This document shows positions 7,411 through 15,598 of a stretch of 64,000 bases of DNA, piece by piece. The stretch comes from RGIG5579 sp045602025 (GTDB lineage Bacteria; Bacillota; Clostridia; Oscillospirales; SIG627): positions 24,027 through 88,026 of the forward strand of contig JAZSAT010000046.1 in NCBI GenBank assembly GCA_045602025.1. The letters run 5' to 3'. The position numbers and the translations under genes were made by a program. The notes below the pieces were generated by a model. That model was not told where the DNA came from, did no database searches, and worked only from the letters and a program-made list of their open reading frames with translations. How positions within the stretch are numbered: position 1 is the stretch's first letter; each line of letters begins with the position of its first letter.

Positions 7411-9260
7411 GTGTTTCTTTTGGTGAAAAAGTTCTTTTGGATCAAGTCTCTTTTTCAGTTAATCAAGGAGAAAAAGTCAGTATCGTCGGCGTAAACGGAG
7501 CAGGAAAAAGTACGCTGATGCGGCTTCTATACAGCAAAGACCTACCATACACAGGCAACATCTTTGTTGCAAAAGGAAAAACCATCGGGCACCTGGAGCA
7601 GCAAAGCCGTATTGATCCCGAGATGACCGTTTATGATGCTGCACTTTCTGTATTCAAAACACTTTCAAAAGACGAAGAACGCCTTGAGATCCTCTCACAG
7701 GAATTAAAAGAAAACTACAGTGAAGAGAAAATCCGACAATTTACATCTCTTCAGCAAAAATTCGAAAGAGAAGGTGGCTACGAGTACAAAAGCCGTGCAC
7801 GCGGAACCTTGATCAGTATGGGCTTTGAAGAAGAAAAGCTTAGCCTTAAGATCTCTGCTCTATCCGGAGGTCAAAAAACAATTCTTCAGTTATCACTTTT
7901 AATTCTTGAGGAGCCTGATATCCTTCTTTTAGACGAGCCTACTAACCACCTGGATATCAAGGCTTTGGAATGGCTCGAAGAAAGACTGAAAAAAATCAAA
8001 AGCACCGTACTTTTGATTTCTCATGACCGCTTGTTTTTAGACAGAGTAACGAATAAAACGCTCGAGATTGAAAACACACATGCCAAGCTTTACTCAGTTC
8101 CCTACACAAAGTACCGTGAACAAAAAAAGATAGAGCGCGAAATTCAGGACCGACATTACAAAAACCAACAAAAAGAAATCAGTCGGATCGAAGCCTTCAT
8201 TGCGCAGCAAAAAAAATGGAACCGAGAGCGAAACATCATTGCCGCAGAATCCAGAATGAAGGCTCTTGACCGTATGGTTAAGGTGGAAAAAACAGAAGCG
8301 CTTCCCGATTCCCTTACCTTTCGTTTTTCCAGTTCATTGGAATCCGGCGAGGATGTTATCAGTGCGAAAAACTTAAGCAAAGCTTACGGCAATACAAAGC
8401 TATTCACCGATCTTTCCTTTGAAATCAAAAAACGGGACCGATATGTTATCATTGGTGCCAACGGAAGCGGAAAATCCACTCTTCTTCAGATCCTTGCAGG
8501 AAATCTTTCTCCTGACAGCGGGAGCTTCCGCTTTGGTTACAATGTCCGCATGGGATATTATGATCAGTATCAACATCTGAATGAGAACAGTACTGTTTTA
8601 GAAGAGATCTGGAGTGAAAGTGAACTGAACCACACGGAAATCAGGAATCTTTTGGCAACTTTTCTTTTCAAGGGCGATGATGTCTTCAAGGAAACCTCTG
8701 TTTTGTCCGGTGGAGAAAGAGCCAGACTTGTTCTTGCAAAATTAATGCAGAAAAAAGTAAATCTTTTGCTGCTTGATGAACCAACGAACCACTTGGATAT
8801 CGAATCAAGAGAAGCACTTGAAGATGCAATTTTAGCCTTCGAAGGAACGGTGATTGCTGTTTCTCACGACCGTTATTTCATCCAAAAAATCGCAACGCGA
8901 CTCCTCTCTTTCGGCGGAAACGGAAATACCTTTGAATATAACGGTAAATACGAAGATTATAAAGAATACTTATTTAAAAGCGATACCCAAACACAAAAAG
9001 CTGTTTCAGAAAAGAATTCAGGAAAAAACGATTGGGAGATCAAAAAGAAACAGAAGCAAGAGGAGCGAAAACGTCTTTCTCGCATAAAAAAAATCGAAGA
9101 AGAGATTGAAAGCAGCGAAAACAGGATCCGTGAAATTGATAAAGAAGCGGAAAATGTGTCGACAGACTATGTCGCTCTCCAAGCTTTGTATGAAGAAAAA
9201 AACGCGCTGGAAGAAAAATGCATTCTTCTATTAGAGGAATGGGAAAATTTAGATTCATAA
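7383..9260 (+). CDS. ABC-F family ATPase (YdiF/Uup-like)
   Basis: A 625-residue soluble protein with two ABC ATPase domains and no membrane segments. Domain 1 has GVNGAGKST, LSGGQKT and DEPTNHLD; domain 2 has GANGSGKST, LSGGERARL and DEPTNHLD. Between them lies the charged interdomain helical linker, and residues after about 545 form a Lys/Glu-rich coiled coil. This is the ABC-F architecture of ribosome-associated translation factors; antibiotic resistance cannot be inferred. It overlaps tcdA by 28 bp in another frame and uses an AAAGGA site inside tcdA. Confidence 0.9.
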   Translation: MFIIGTDKLSVSFGEKVLLDQVSFSVNQGEKVSIVGVNGAGKSTLMRLLYSKDLPYTGNIFVAKGKTIGHLEQQSRIDPEMTVYDAALSVFKTLSKDEERLEILSQELKENYSEEKIRQFTSLQQKFEREGGYEYKSRARGTLISMGFEEEKLSLKISALSGGQKTILQLSLLILEEPDILLLDEPTNHLDIKALEWLEERLKKIKSTVLLISHDRLFLDRVTNKTLEIENTHAKLYSVPYTKYREQKKIEREIQDRHYKNQQKEISRIEAFIAQQKKWNRERNIIAAESRMKALDRMVKVEKTEALPDSLTFRFSSSLESGEDVISAKNLSKAYGNTKLFTDLSFEIKKRDRYVIIGANGSGKSTLLQILAGNLSPDSGSFRFGYNVRMGYYDQYQHLNENSTVLEEIWSESELNHTEIRNLLATFLFKGDDVFKETSVLSGGERARLVLAKLMQKKVNLLLLDEPTNHLDIESREALEDAILAFEGTVIAVSHDRYFIQKIATRLLSFGGNGNTFEYNGKYEDYKEYLFKSDTQTQKAVSEKNSGKNDWEIKKKQKQEERKRLSRIKKIEEEIESSENRIREIDKEAENVSTDYVALQALYEEKNALEEKCILLLEEWENLDS

Positions 9261-9269
9261 AAACATAAA

Positions 9270-9321
9270 ATACACTGCCAACGAATACATTTAAGTGAAT
9301 TGTATTAGGAGGCAGTGTATG
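9270..9321 (+). promoter_or_regulatory. Hairpin enclosing the start codon of the DUF4830-like gene
   Basis: The outer 10-bp perfect arms ATACACTGCC (9270-9279) and GGCAGTGTAT (9311-9320), an internal loop, and inner arms AATACA (9284-9289) and TGTATT (9301-9306) enclose an 11-nt loop. The AGGAGG site is at 9307-9312, half in the internal loop and half in the stem. The AU of the start codon is paired. It lacks a U-run, so it is not a terminator; it may control translation. Confidence 0.6.
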
Positions 9322-9825
9322 TTTATTTATTCTGTAAAAGGTCAAAATTTAAAAGTTGTTTTTTCAATCGTTGCTTCAGTTTTAGCCATTGTTTTCGTTT
9401 TTGTATTGGTACCGCCAAATCAAAGCTTAATGGATTCTGACACTTTACCAGTCGGAAAGAAAATTGATGGGAGCGGTTTTAAAAACATTTCTACAAATGA
9501 AGAGCGAATTTCCTTTTTAAAAAAGTACGGTTGGGAAACAGAACCGGAAGCAAGAGAAGTCATCGACATAACAATTCCAATTCATTTCGACCCGATTTAT
9601 GAAAAGTACAATCAATTACAACTGGATGAAGGCCTTGATCTAAAAAAATATCGAGGAAAAACAGTAAAGAAATATACTTATCTTGTTACAAATTATGAAT
9701 ACGACGGCATTGTTCTTGCAAATCTTCTCATTTACAATAATAATGTAATCGGAGGCGACATCTGTTCAGCCGCTGTCGATGGCTTTCTACATGGTTTTAC
9801 CAAAGGAAATGATTTCCTGACTTGA
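9319..9825 (+). CDS. Membrane-anchored DUF4830-like protein
   Basis: A 168-residue protein: short N-terminal segment, one membrane helix (about residues 12-31), then a soluble domain. The blocks ERISFLKKYGWE, EVIDITIPIHFDPIYEKYN, LDLKKYRGK and NNNVIGGDICSA followed by DGFLHG resemble DUF4830, a Clostridia-specific domain of unknown function. I start at 9319 because AGGAGG lies 6 bases upstream; the longer frame from 9295 has no site. The initiation region is folded into a hairpin. No operon partner except possibly the small peptide after it. Confidence 0.75.
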   Translation: MFIYSVKGQNLKVVFSIVASVLAIVFVFVLVPPNQSLMDSDTLPVGKKIDGSGFKNISTNEERISFLKKYGWETEPEAREVIDITIPIHFDPIYEKYNQLQLDEGLDLKKYRGKTVKKYTYLVTNYEYDGIVLANLLIYNNNVIGGDICSAAVDGFLHGFTKGNDFLT

Positions 9826-9872
9826 ACCGAACCTTTATGAAATACTAAATAAAAAAAGAAAGTGTAACTCAA

Positions 9873-9983
9873 GTGGTAAAACTTCAAAGATTTTTCGTTT
9901 CGTTCTTTATCGGGCTCATCAGTGCAACCATTATGGGATTTTTCCTCGTTCTTATTTTAAAAAGCATTGAAAGCATTCTATAA
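9873..9983 (+). CDS. Possible 36-residue single-pass membrane peptide
   Basis: A GTG-started open frame encodes a 36-residue peptide that is almost entirely one hydrophobic helix (FFVSFFIGLISATIMGFFLV) with basic residues at the N-terminus, ending just before a strong terminator. The ribosome site is weak (AGAAAG). Length, topology and position 47 bp after the DUF4830-like gene suggest a small membrane protein. No known family was recognised. Confidence 0.4.
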   Translation: MVKLQRFFVSFFIGLISATIMGFFLVLILKSIESIL

Positions 9984-9984
9984 A

Positions 9985-10014
9985 ATGACCGCGTTTGAAA
10001 TCAAACGCGGTCAT
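9985..10014. terminator. Bidirectional terminator
   Basis: A 13-bp perfect stem ATGACCGCGTTTG (9985-9997)/CAAACGCGGTCAT (10002-10014), AAAT loop, with AATTTTATTT after it. It lies between the small peptide and the end of the P-type ATPase. Confidence 0.8.
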
Positions 10015-10018
10015 AATT

Positions 10019-12664
10019 TTATTTACTGATCTTTCTTTGAATCAATTTCACAAGCTCAACCAGCGGAATGATCAAAATAGAAAGGCCAAGGCCGATTGCA
10101 TATTCATCAAATCCAATTACACTAAACTCAAAGAGTTTTGCAAGAAAAGGAATCTCAATTACAGCAGTGGTGAGAAGCAAAGCAACTGCACCGGCAAGCC
10201 AAAGCCACTTATTCTGCTTCTTCATAGAGAAAATGGATCCTCTGCGAGAACGAAGGTTAAAGGACTGGAAGATCTCCGACATGGAAAGTGTCAAAAATGC
10301 CATCGTAGTACCGTGTTCAGCACCGCCCATCTTTTTACCGATAAAGTAAGCAATCAGCGTTAGAATTGCAACAAATGCACCCTGATAGAAGATATCGAAG
10401 CCAACGCCACCTGCGAAAATGCCTTCCTTGGAATTGCGGGGCTTCTTTTTCATAGAATCAGGTTCGCCGTGCTCCATACCGAGAGCAAGGGCGGGAAGAC
10501 TGTCGGTAATCAGGTTGATCCAAAGAAGATGTACGGGATGAAGCAAAGTAAAGCCAACCATAGAGGCAACAAAAACACCGATTACTTCACTGAGGTTGGA
10601 GGAAAGAAGGAACTGGATTGCTTTCTGAATATTGGCGTAAATTTTTCTGCCTTCTTCTACTGCGGCAACAATGGTTGCAAAGTTATCATCCGCAAGGATC
10701 ATATCGGCAACATTTTTTGTTACATCAGTACCTGTAATACCCATGCCGATACCGATGTCGGCTGTCTTGATACTAGGTGCGTCATTAACACCGTCGCCGG
10801 TCATGGCAGTTACCATACCTTTTCTCTTCCAAGCGGCAACGATACGGACCTTATGCTCGGGCTGAACACGGGCATAAACGCTGTATTTTTCGACAAAATC
10901 ATCCAGTTCTTCATCAGACATACTGTCGAGGTCGGAACCACGAACTGCCTGAGATGCATCCACAAGGATTCCAAGCTCCTTGCCGATTGCAACTGCAGTA
11001 TCAATGTGGTCACCGGTAATCATTACAACGCGAATGCTGGCTTCTCTGCAAGCATCAACAGCAGCTTTTACTTCGGGACGGACAGGGTCGATCATACCGC
11101 AAAGTCCGAGGAAAACAAGATCCTTTTCAAGAGTTTCGGAATCTTCTTTTTCAGGTTTTGCTTCGAGGTTTTGATAAGCACAAGCAAGCACACGCAGTGC
11201 CTGATCTGCCATTTTTTTGTTTTCTGCAAGGATTTCCGATCTCTTTTCCTCAGTCAAGGGCAAGATACCGTCTTCCGACAAATAGCTTGTACATCTGCGC
11301 AAAAGCTCATCGGGAGCACCTTTTGTAAACTGCAAAAACTCTTTTCCTGCGGCATGAACCGTAGTCATCATCTTTCTGCCCGAATCAAAAGGAACTTCAG
11401 CAACACGGGGATATTTTTCTTTCAGTTCGTTTTTATCATAACCGGACTGGAAAGCAAAGTTAACCAAGGCACACTCAGTAGGCTCACCGATCGCAGTGCC
11501 CTTTTCCAGGTCATACTCAGCATCGGAAGCAAGTGCCATGCCACGCGCAAGAAGGGATTCATCAACAGAATAGGACTTAACAACGGTCATCTTATTCTGA
11601 GTTAAGGTACCGGTTTTATCGGAACAAATTACCTGAGCACAGCCAAGAGTTTCTACAGCAGTCAATTTACGGATAACTGCTTTTCTCTTAGACATTTTTG
11701 TGACACCGATGGAAAGCACGATAGTAACAACCGCAGCAAGTCCTTCGGGAATCGCTGCAACAGCAAGGCTGATAGCTGCCATAAAGGATTCAAGGATCGT
11801 CTCAAGTCCGAAACGAGCACTGTCGGGACTGAAAATGGAGCGGAAAATACCCACTGCAAAAATAATAACACTGATACCAAGAACAAGCCAAGTGAGAATT
11901 TTGGAAAGGTCGGAAAGCTTTCTCTGCAAAGGGGTCTCTTCATCCTTTGCCTGTGTCAGCGCGCCTGCGATCTTACCCATCTCCGTATCCATACCAATAC
12001 CGCAAACAACCGCTTTACCTCTGCCGTAAACCACTGTGCTACCCATATAACACATATTCTTACGGTCGCCGAGAGGAATGCTGTCTGTTTCGGAAACAAG
12101 AACATGATCAACCTTATCAACAGGAACGGATTCACCGGTCAAAGCAGCTTCTTCGATTTTTAGAGAAGCGGATTCCAAAATACGGCAGTCAGCCGGAACA
12201 GAATCTCCGGCTTCAAGAAGGATTACATCGCCGGGGACAAGATCTTCGCTCTTAACGCTGGTCATTTTGCCGTCACGAAGAACCCGTGAGGTAGCTGCGG
12301 TCATCGTTTTCAAAGCTTCGATCGCCTGTTCTGCTTTGCTTTCCTGAACAACGCCGAGTACAGCATTCAAAACAACAACGAACAGAATAATAAATACCTC
12401 CGCAAAGGATTCATTATGATCATACATAGCATTGTTGATGACGGTGGTAATTGCCGAAATGGTTGCAGCGGCGAGAAGAACCAAGATCATTGGGTTCATC
12501 AGTTCTTTGATAAACTTCTGAAAAATGGTTTCCTTTTTGCCTTCAGCAAGCTTATTCTTGCCATACTTTTCCTGTCTCGACGAGACTTCAGTCGAGGAGA
12601 GGCCTTCGGAAGAAGTTTTCAGATCTTCAAGGACCTCTTTTGATTCCTTCAAAAATGCGCTCAT
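10019..12664 (-). CDS. P-type cation-translocating ATPase, probably Mn2+/Ca2+ exporter
   Basis: An 881-residue P2-type ATPase. TGES (176-179) marks the actuator domain, PEGL (306-309) the ion-binding M4 helix, CSDKTGTLT the phosphorylated Asp (DKTGT at 349-353), and TGDGVNDAP the hinge. N-terminal cation-ATPase domain and about ten membrane helices fit the SERCA/PMCA group. By motif it would be annotated as a Ca2+ ATPase, but the upstream yybP-ykoY aptamer points to Mn2+ efflux, as for Lactococcus YoaB. The start at 12664 has an AAAGGA site; the longer frame begins inside the leader terminator and is rejected. Confidence 0.92.
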   Translation of the reverse strand: MSAFLKESKEVLEDLKTSSEGLSSTEVSSRQEKYGKNKLAEGKKETIFQKFIKELMNPMILVLLAAATISAITTVINNAMYDHNESFAEVFIILFVVVLNAVLGVVQESKAEQAIEALKTMTAATSRVLRDGKMTSVKSEDLVPGDVILLEAGDSVPADCRILESASLKIEEAALTGESVPVDKVDHVLVSETDSIPLGDRKNMCYMGSTVVYGRGKAVVCGIGMDTEMGKIAGALTQAKDEETPLQRKLSDLSKILTWLVLGISVIIFAVGIFRSIFSPDSARFGLETILESFMAAISLAVAAIPEGLAAVVTIVLSIGVTKMSKRKAVIRKLTAVETLGCAQVICSDKTGTLTQNKMTVVKSYSVDESLLARGMALASDAEYDLEKGTAIGEPTECALVNFAFQSGYDKNELKEKYPRVAEVPFDSGRKMMTTVHAAGKEFLQFTKGAPDELLRRCTSYLSEDGILPLTEEKRSEILAENKKMADQALRVLACAYQNLEAKPEKEDSETLEKDLVFLGLCGMIDPVRPEVKAAVDACREASIRVVMITGDHIDTAVAIGKELGILVDASQAVRGSDLDSMSDEELDDFVEKYSVYARVQPEHKVRIVAAWKRKGMVTAMTGDGVNDAPSIKTADIGIGMGITGTDVTKNVADMILADDNFATIVAAVEEGRKIYANIQKAIQFLLSSNLSEVIGVFVASMVGFTLLHPVHLLWINLITDSLPALALGMEHGEPDSMKKKPRNSKEGIFAGGVGFDIFYQGAFVAILTLIAYFIGKKMGGAEHGTTMAFLTLSMSEIFQSFNLRSRRGSIFSMKKQNKWLWLAGAVALLLTTAVIEIPFLAKLFEFSVIGFDEYAIGLGLSILIIPLVELVKLIQRKISK

Positions 12665-12694
12665 ACTTTTGATATTCCTTTCAAAAATAAAAAA

Positions 12695-12714
12695 CTCGGT
12701 ACCACTGTACCGAG
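12695..12714 (-). terminator. Riboswitch expression-platform terminator
   Basis: CTCGGTAC (minus 12714-12707), loop AGTG, GTACCGAG (12702-12695), then TTTTTTATTTTT on the minus strand. A competing hairpin between CTTGTACATGAG (about 12732-12721) and the first stem arm CTCGGTACAG can form instead, which would act as an antiterminator. Confidence 0.8.
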
Positions 12715-12742
12715 AAATACTCATGTACAAGTGATCCTGCAC

Positions 12743-12827
12743 AAGAGTCTGGTTATTTAAGATATGCCAAACCTTAACAGGTCGGAATGTTGACAGATCA
12801 CGCTTTCGCGCTAACTACTCCCTCTTT
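12743..12827 (-). ncRNA. yybP-ykoY manganese riboswitch aptamer
   Basis: On the minus strand the RNA begins AAAGAGGGAGTAG at 12827, has a short GCGCGAAAGCGT stem-loop, then TGTCAACATTCCGACC, and closes with CCAGACTCTT, which pairs with the AAGAG start to form P1. The GGGAGTAG loop and AGAC-type closing strand match the conserved elements of the Mn2+-sensing yybP-ykoY class. It is followed by a terminator and a P-type ATPase, the usual target of this class. Expected logic: Mn2+ binding stabilises P1 and allows read-through. Confidence 0.82.
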
Positions 12828-12833
12828 GAGAGA

Positions 12834-12862
12834 ATTATAACAAAGAAGAGATTCTTTGTCAA
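12834..12862 (-). promoter_or_regulatory. Consensus promoter of the riboswitch/ATPase transcript
   Basis: Minus strand TTGACA (12862-12857), 17-bp spacer, TATAAT (12839-12834). Predicted initiation is at about 12827, precisely at the first base of the aptamer P1 stem. Confidence 0.9.
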
Positions 12863-12868
12863 GAAAAA

Positions 12869-12893
12869 GAAATCGCAGAAAAACTGCGATTTC
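12869..12893 (-). terminator. Terminator of the rnpA-rsmG cluster
   Basis: A 10-bp stem GAAATCGCAG (12869-12878)/CTGCGATTTC (12884-12893) with a 5-nt loop, followed on the minus strand by T-rich sequence. It lies 15 bp past the rsmG stop and overlaps the upstream part of the ATPase promoter region. Confidence 0.8.
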
Positions 12894-12907
12894 TTTTCCA
12901 AACTACA

Positions 12908-13699
12908 CTATAAACTCTTTTTCGCCATTTGTGCCCATTTTCTCGGATAAATAGTATTTGTTTTTTTCTTTTTTTCAATTTTAACAAGATAACGATCCGC
13001 TTCGGAAAAAAACTTTATCTTTTCTTTTTCTTCTTCGGAAAAATCCATATCAAAAGCGAAGGAAAGATCGAAATTAATCTTTTTCACTTCAAGAAGTGCC
13101 CCACCGAGCATAGGAATTGCTTTTTTGCTTTCCTCTACTTCCTGAAGTGTCCGAGCACCTTTTAAAGCATAAAAAGTGCCGCCGACCTTCAAAAAAGGCA
13201 AGCATAGCTCACACAAAACAGGAAGTCTTGCAACCGCCCTGGAAAGAGAAAGATCAAACACCTCACGGTACTTGCCGCCTTTTCCGGCAAGCTCTTCTCC
13301 TCTCCCCCAAACAGGATCAATTTTTTCAAGCGAAAGTAGTTCTGCATTTTCCCTGAGAGCTGTAATCTTCTTCTCGGTGCTGTCGATCATTGTTATAAAT
13401 TTTTTTGGATTCACGCAACCAATAGGAAGGCCCGGAAAACCGCCACCGCAACCAATATCACAAAGCCTTTCAGCTTTTTCAAGCTGAATTATAAACTCTT
13501 CATCACAAAGAAGAGCCAGGGAGTCTATGATATGCTTCAAGGTTACATCAATCGGAGATGTTAAGGAAGTAATATTGATCTTTTCGTTGGTTTTCACAAC
13601 ACAGTCATAAAGAAGAGAAAAACGGTCAAGCGTTTCCTTGTGAAAGGATAGCTTAAATGCACCTTGAATCAAATCAAGATATTTTGTTTCCAGCGGCAT
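12908..13699 (-). CDS. rsmG: 16S rRNA (guanine-527-N7) methyltransferase
   Basis: A 263-residue class I SAM-dependent methyltransferase (GidB). The SAM-binding CDIGCGGGFPGLPIG motif, the INITSL block, the upstream HIIDSL block and LSRAVARLPVL are typical. It methylates N7 of G527 in the 16S 530 loop. It is the last gene of the conserved jag-mnmE-mnmG-rsmG block, 2 bp after the mnmG stop, so coupling is likely. A Lys-rich C-terminal extension (about 20 residues after the family core) is a minor oddity. Confidence 0.95.
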   Translation of the reverse strand: MPLETKYLDLIQGAFKLSFHKETLDRFSLLYDCVVKTNEKINITSLTSPIDVTLKHIIDSLALLCDEEFIIQLEKAERLCDIGCGGGFPGLPIGCVNPKKFITMIDSTEKKITALRENAELLSLEKIDPVWGRGEELAGKGGKYREVFDLSLSRAVARLPVLCELCLPFLKVGGTFYALKGARTLQEVEESKKAIPMLGGALLEVKKINFDLSFAFDMDFSEEEKEKIKFFSEADRYLVKIEKKKKTNTIYPRKWAQMAKKSL

Positions 13700-13701
13700 A
13701 A

Positions 13702-15588
13702 TTACCTCTCATTCATATTCAGATAAATCAAAAGAACCGTGATATCAGCAGGCGAAACACCTGAGATTCTTGAAGCTCTGCCGATATTTTCAGGTCTGAT
13801 CTGAGAAAGCTTTTGACGAGCTTCCAGCCTCAATCCACCGATTTTATGATAATCAATATCGGAGGGCAATTCCTTGGATTCCAACTTCCAGAACTGTTCT
13901 GCTTGCATTTTTTGACGCTTGATATAGCCTGCATATTTGATTTCAATTTCAGCTTTTCTGAAAACATCCTCTGAAAAATCAGGTCTCTTTTCATCAATCA
14001 ATTTTAAATTCTCATATGTAATGCCGGGTCTTCGAAGCAAATCGCCGAGCTTTACCCCTACACTGACAGGCTGGCTGTCGAGAGAGGTTAAAAGATCATT
14101 GAGTTTTTGAGAAGGAGAAAAGAAAGTCTTCTCCGCTCTTTCGATCTCAGAATCAATTTCTTCGAACTCTTTTTTCTTTAATAGATATTTTTCTTCGCTG
14201 ATAAGACCGAATTTTCTGCCATATTCAATTAGGCGACGGTCCGCATTATCCTGTCTTAAAAGAAGCCTATATTCGCAGCGACTGGTCATCATTCGATACG
14301 GCTCATTGGTTCCCTTGGTAACAAGGTCATCGATCAACGTGCCGATGTAACTGGATTCCCGTGTCAGAATAAAAGGATCTTCTCCAAGACAGCGAAGCGC
14401 AGCATTAATGCCAGCAATAAGCCCCTGACAGGCAGCCTCCTCATAGCCGCTGGTACCGTTGAACTGTCCCGCACCGAAAAGGCCGGGGTGCTCCTTAAAT
14501 TCAAGTGTTTGCTTCAATTGAGTTGGATCAATACAATCATATTCGATTGCATAAGCCGTTCTCATTACCTCGGCATTTTCAAGTCCTCGGATAGAACGGA
14601 TCACCTCATTTTGAACATCCTCAGGCAAAGAGGAAGACAATCCCTGTACATAGATTTCCTTGGTATCCTTCCCCATTGGCTCTAAAAACAGCTGATGTCT
14701 TTCTTTGTCGGGAAAGCGCATCACCTTGTCTTCAATACTCGGGCAATATCTTGGGCCTGTGCTTTTGATCTGACCGGAATAAAGGGGCGATCTGTCAATA
14801 TTCTTCCGAATAATGTCGTGTGTTTTTTCATTGGTGTATACGACATAGCACTTTTTCTGATTCATTTCAGAAAAAGCCACCTTATCCGTATCAAAAGAAA
14901 AACAGACAGGATCCGCATCTCCCTCCTGAATCTCACAAAGGTCATAATCAATACTATCCGCGTGAATTCTGGCAGGCGTACCTGTTTTAAATCTGCGGAA
15001 AGAAATCCCCATTTTTTCAAGAGAAGAGGTAAGAAAATCTGCAGGATAAAAATTATCAGGTCCCGCAGCGTAACTGATAGCACCTACAACAATATTAGAT
15101 TTTAAATAGGTACCTGCACAAATAACAACGCTCTTGCAGCGATAAGAGGCTCCGAAACGCGTAATAACACAGTATTCCTCGTCATGCTTTTGGACTTCGC
15201 AAATTTCTGCTTGGATCAAACGAAGATTCTCAGTATTCTCACAGCAGATCTTCATATAGTGATGATAAGCTCTTCTGTCAGATTGCTGGCGGAGCGAATG
15301 AACAGCAGGCCCTTTGCCCAAATTCAGCATTCGGCTTTGTAGGGCATTGGCATCTGCGGCTTTTCCCATTTCACCGCCCAAAGCATCGATCTCAAATACA
15401 AGATGACCCTTGCCGGTGCCGCCAATAGAAGGGTTACAAGGCATATTGCCCACTGCTTCCAAAGACAGTGTAAACAAATTGGTCTTAACCCCCATTCTTG
15501 CAGCAGCAAGAGCTGCTTCAAGGCCTGCATGACCGGCTCCGATCACAGCAACATCGCAAAAGCCGGCGTCAAAAATCTTATGTTCCAA
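13702..15588 (-). CDS. mnmG: tRNA uridine-5-carboxymethylaminomethyl modification enzyme MnmG
   Basis: A 628-residue FAD protein (GidA). The dinucleotide-binding VIGAGHAGLEAALAAARMG lies near residues 15-33, and MPCNPSIGGTGKGHLV, AGTYL and the GLFGAGQFNGTSGYEEA block are diagnostic. With MnmE it builds cmnm5U34 in tRNA wobble positions using glycine and methylene-tetrahydrofolate. The gene lies 10 bp after mnmE and 2 bp before rsmG. Length is the usual one. Confidence 0.97.
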   Translation of the reverse strand: MEHKIFDAGFCDVAVIGAGHAGLEAALAAARMGVKTNLFTLSLEAVGNMPCNPSIGGTGKGHLVFEIDALGGEMGKAADANALQSRMLNLGKGPAVHSLRQQSDRRAYHHYMKICCENTENLRLIQAEICEVQKHDEEYCVITRFGASYRCKSVVICAGTYLKSNIVVGAISYAAGPDNFYPADFLTSSLEKMGISFRRFKTGTPARIHADSIDYDLCEIQEGDADPVCFSFDTDKVAFSEMNQKKCYVVYTNEKTHDIIRKNIDRSPLYSGQIKSTGPRYCPSIEDKVMRFPDKERHQLFLEPMGKDTKEIYVQGLSSSLPEDVQNEVIRSIRGLENAEVMRTAYAIEYDCIDPTQLKQTLEFKEHPGLFGAGQFNGTSGYEEAACQGLIAGINAALRCLGEDPFILTRESSYIGTLIDDLVTKGTNEPYRMMTSRCEYRLLLRQDNADRRLIEYGRKFGLISEEKYLLKKKEFEEIDSEIERAEKTFFSPSQKLNDLLTSLDSQPVSVGVKLGDLLRRPGITYENLKLIDEKRPDFSEDVFRKAEIEIKYAGYIKRQKMQAEQFWKLESKELPSDIDYHKIGGLRLEARQKLSQIRPENIGRASRISGVSPADITVLLIYLNMNER

Positions 15589-15598
15589 AATTTACTCC

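Noticed and set aside
10469..11605. 378-codon plus-strand frame opposite the P-type ATPase
   Set aside because: Antisense shadow of a gene with intact catalytic motifs; low-complexity composition typical of such shadows.
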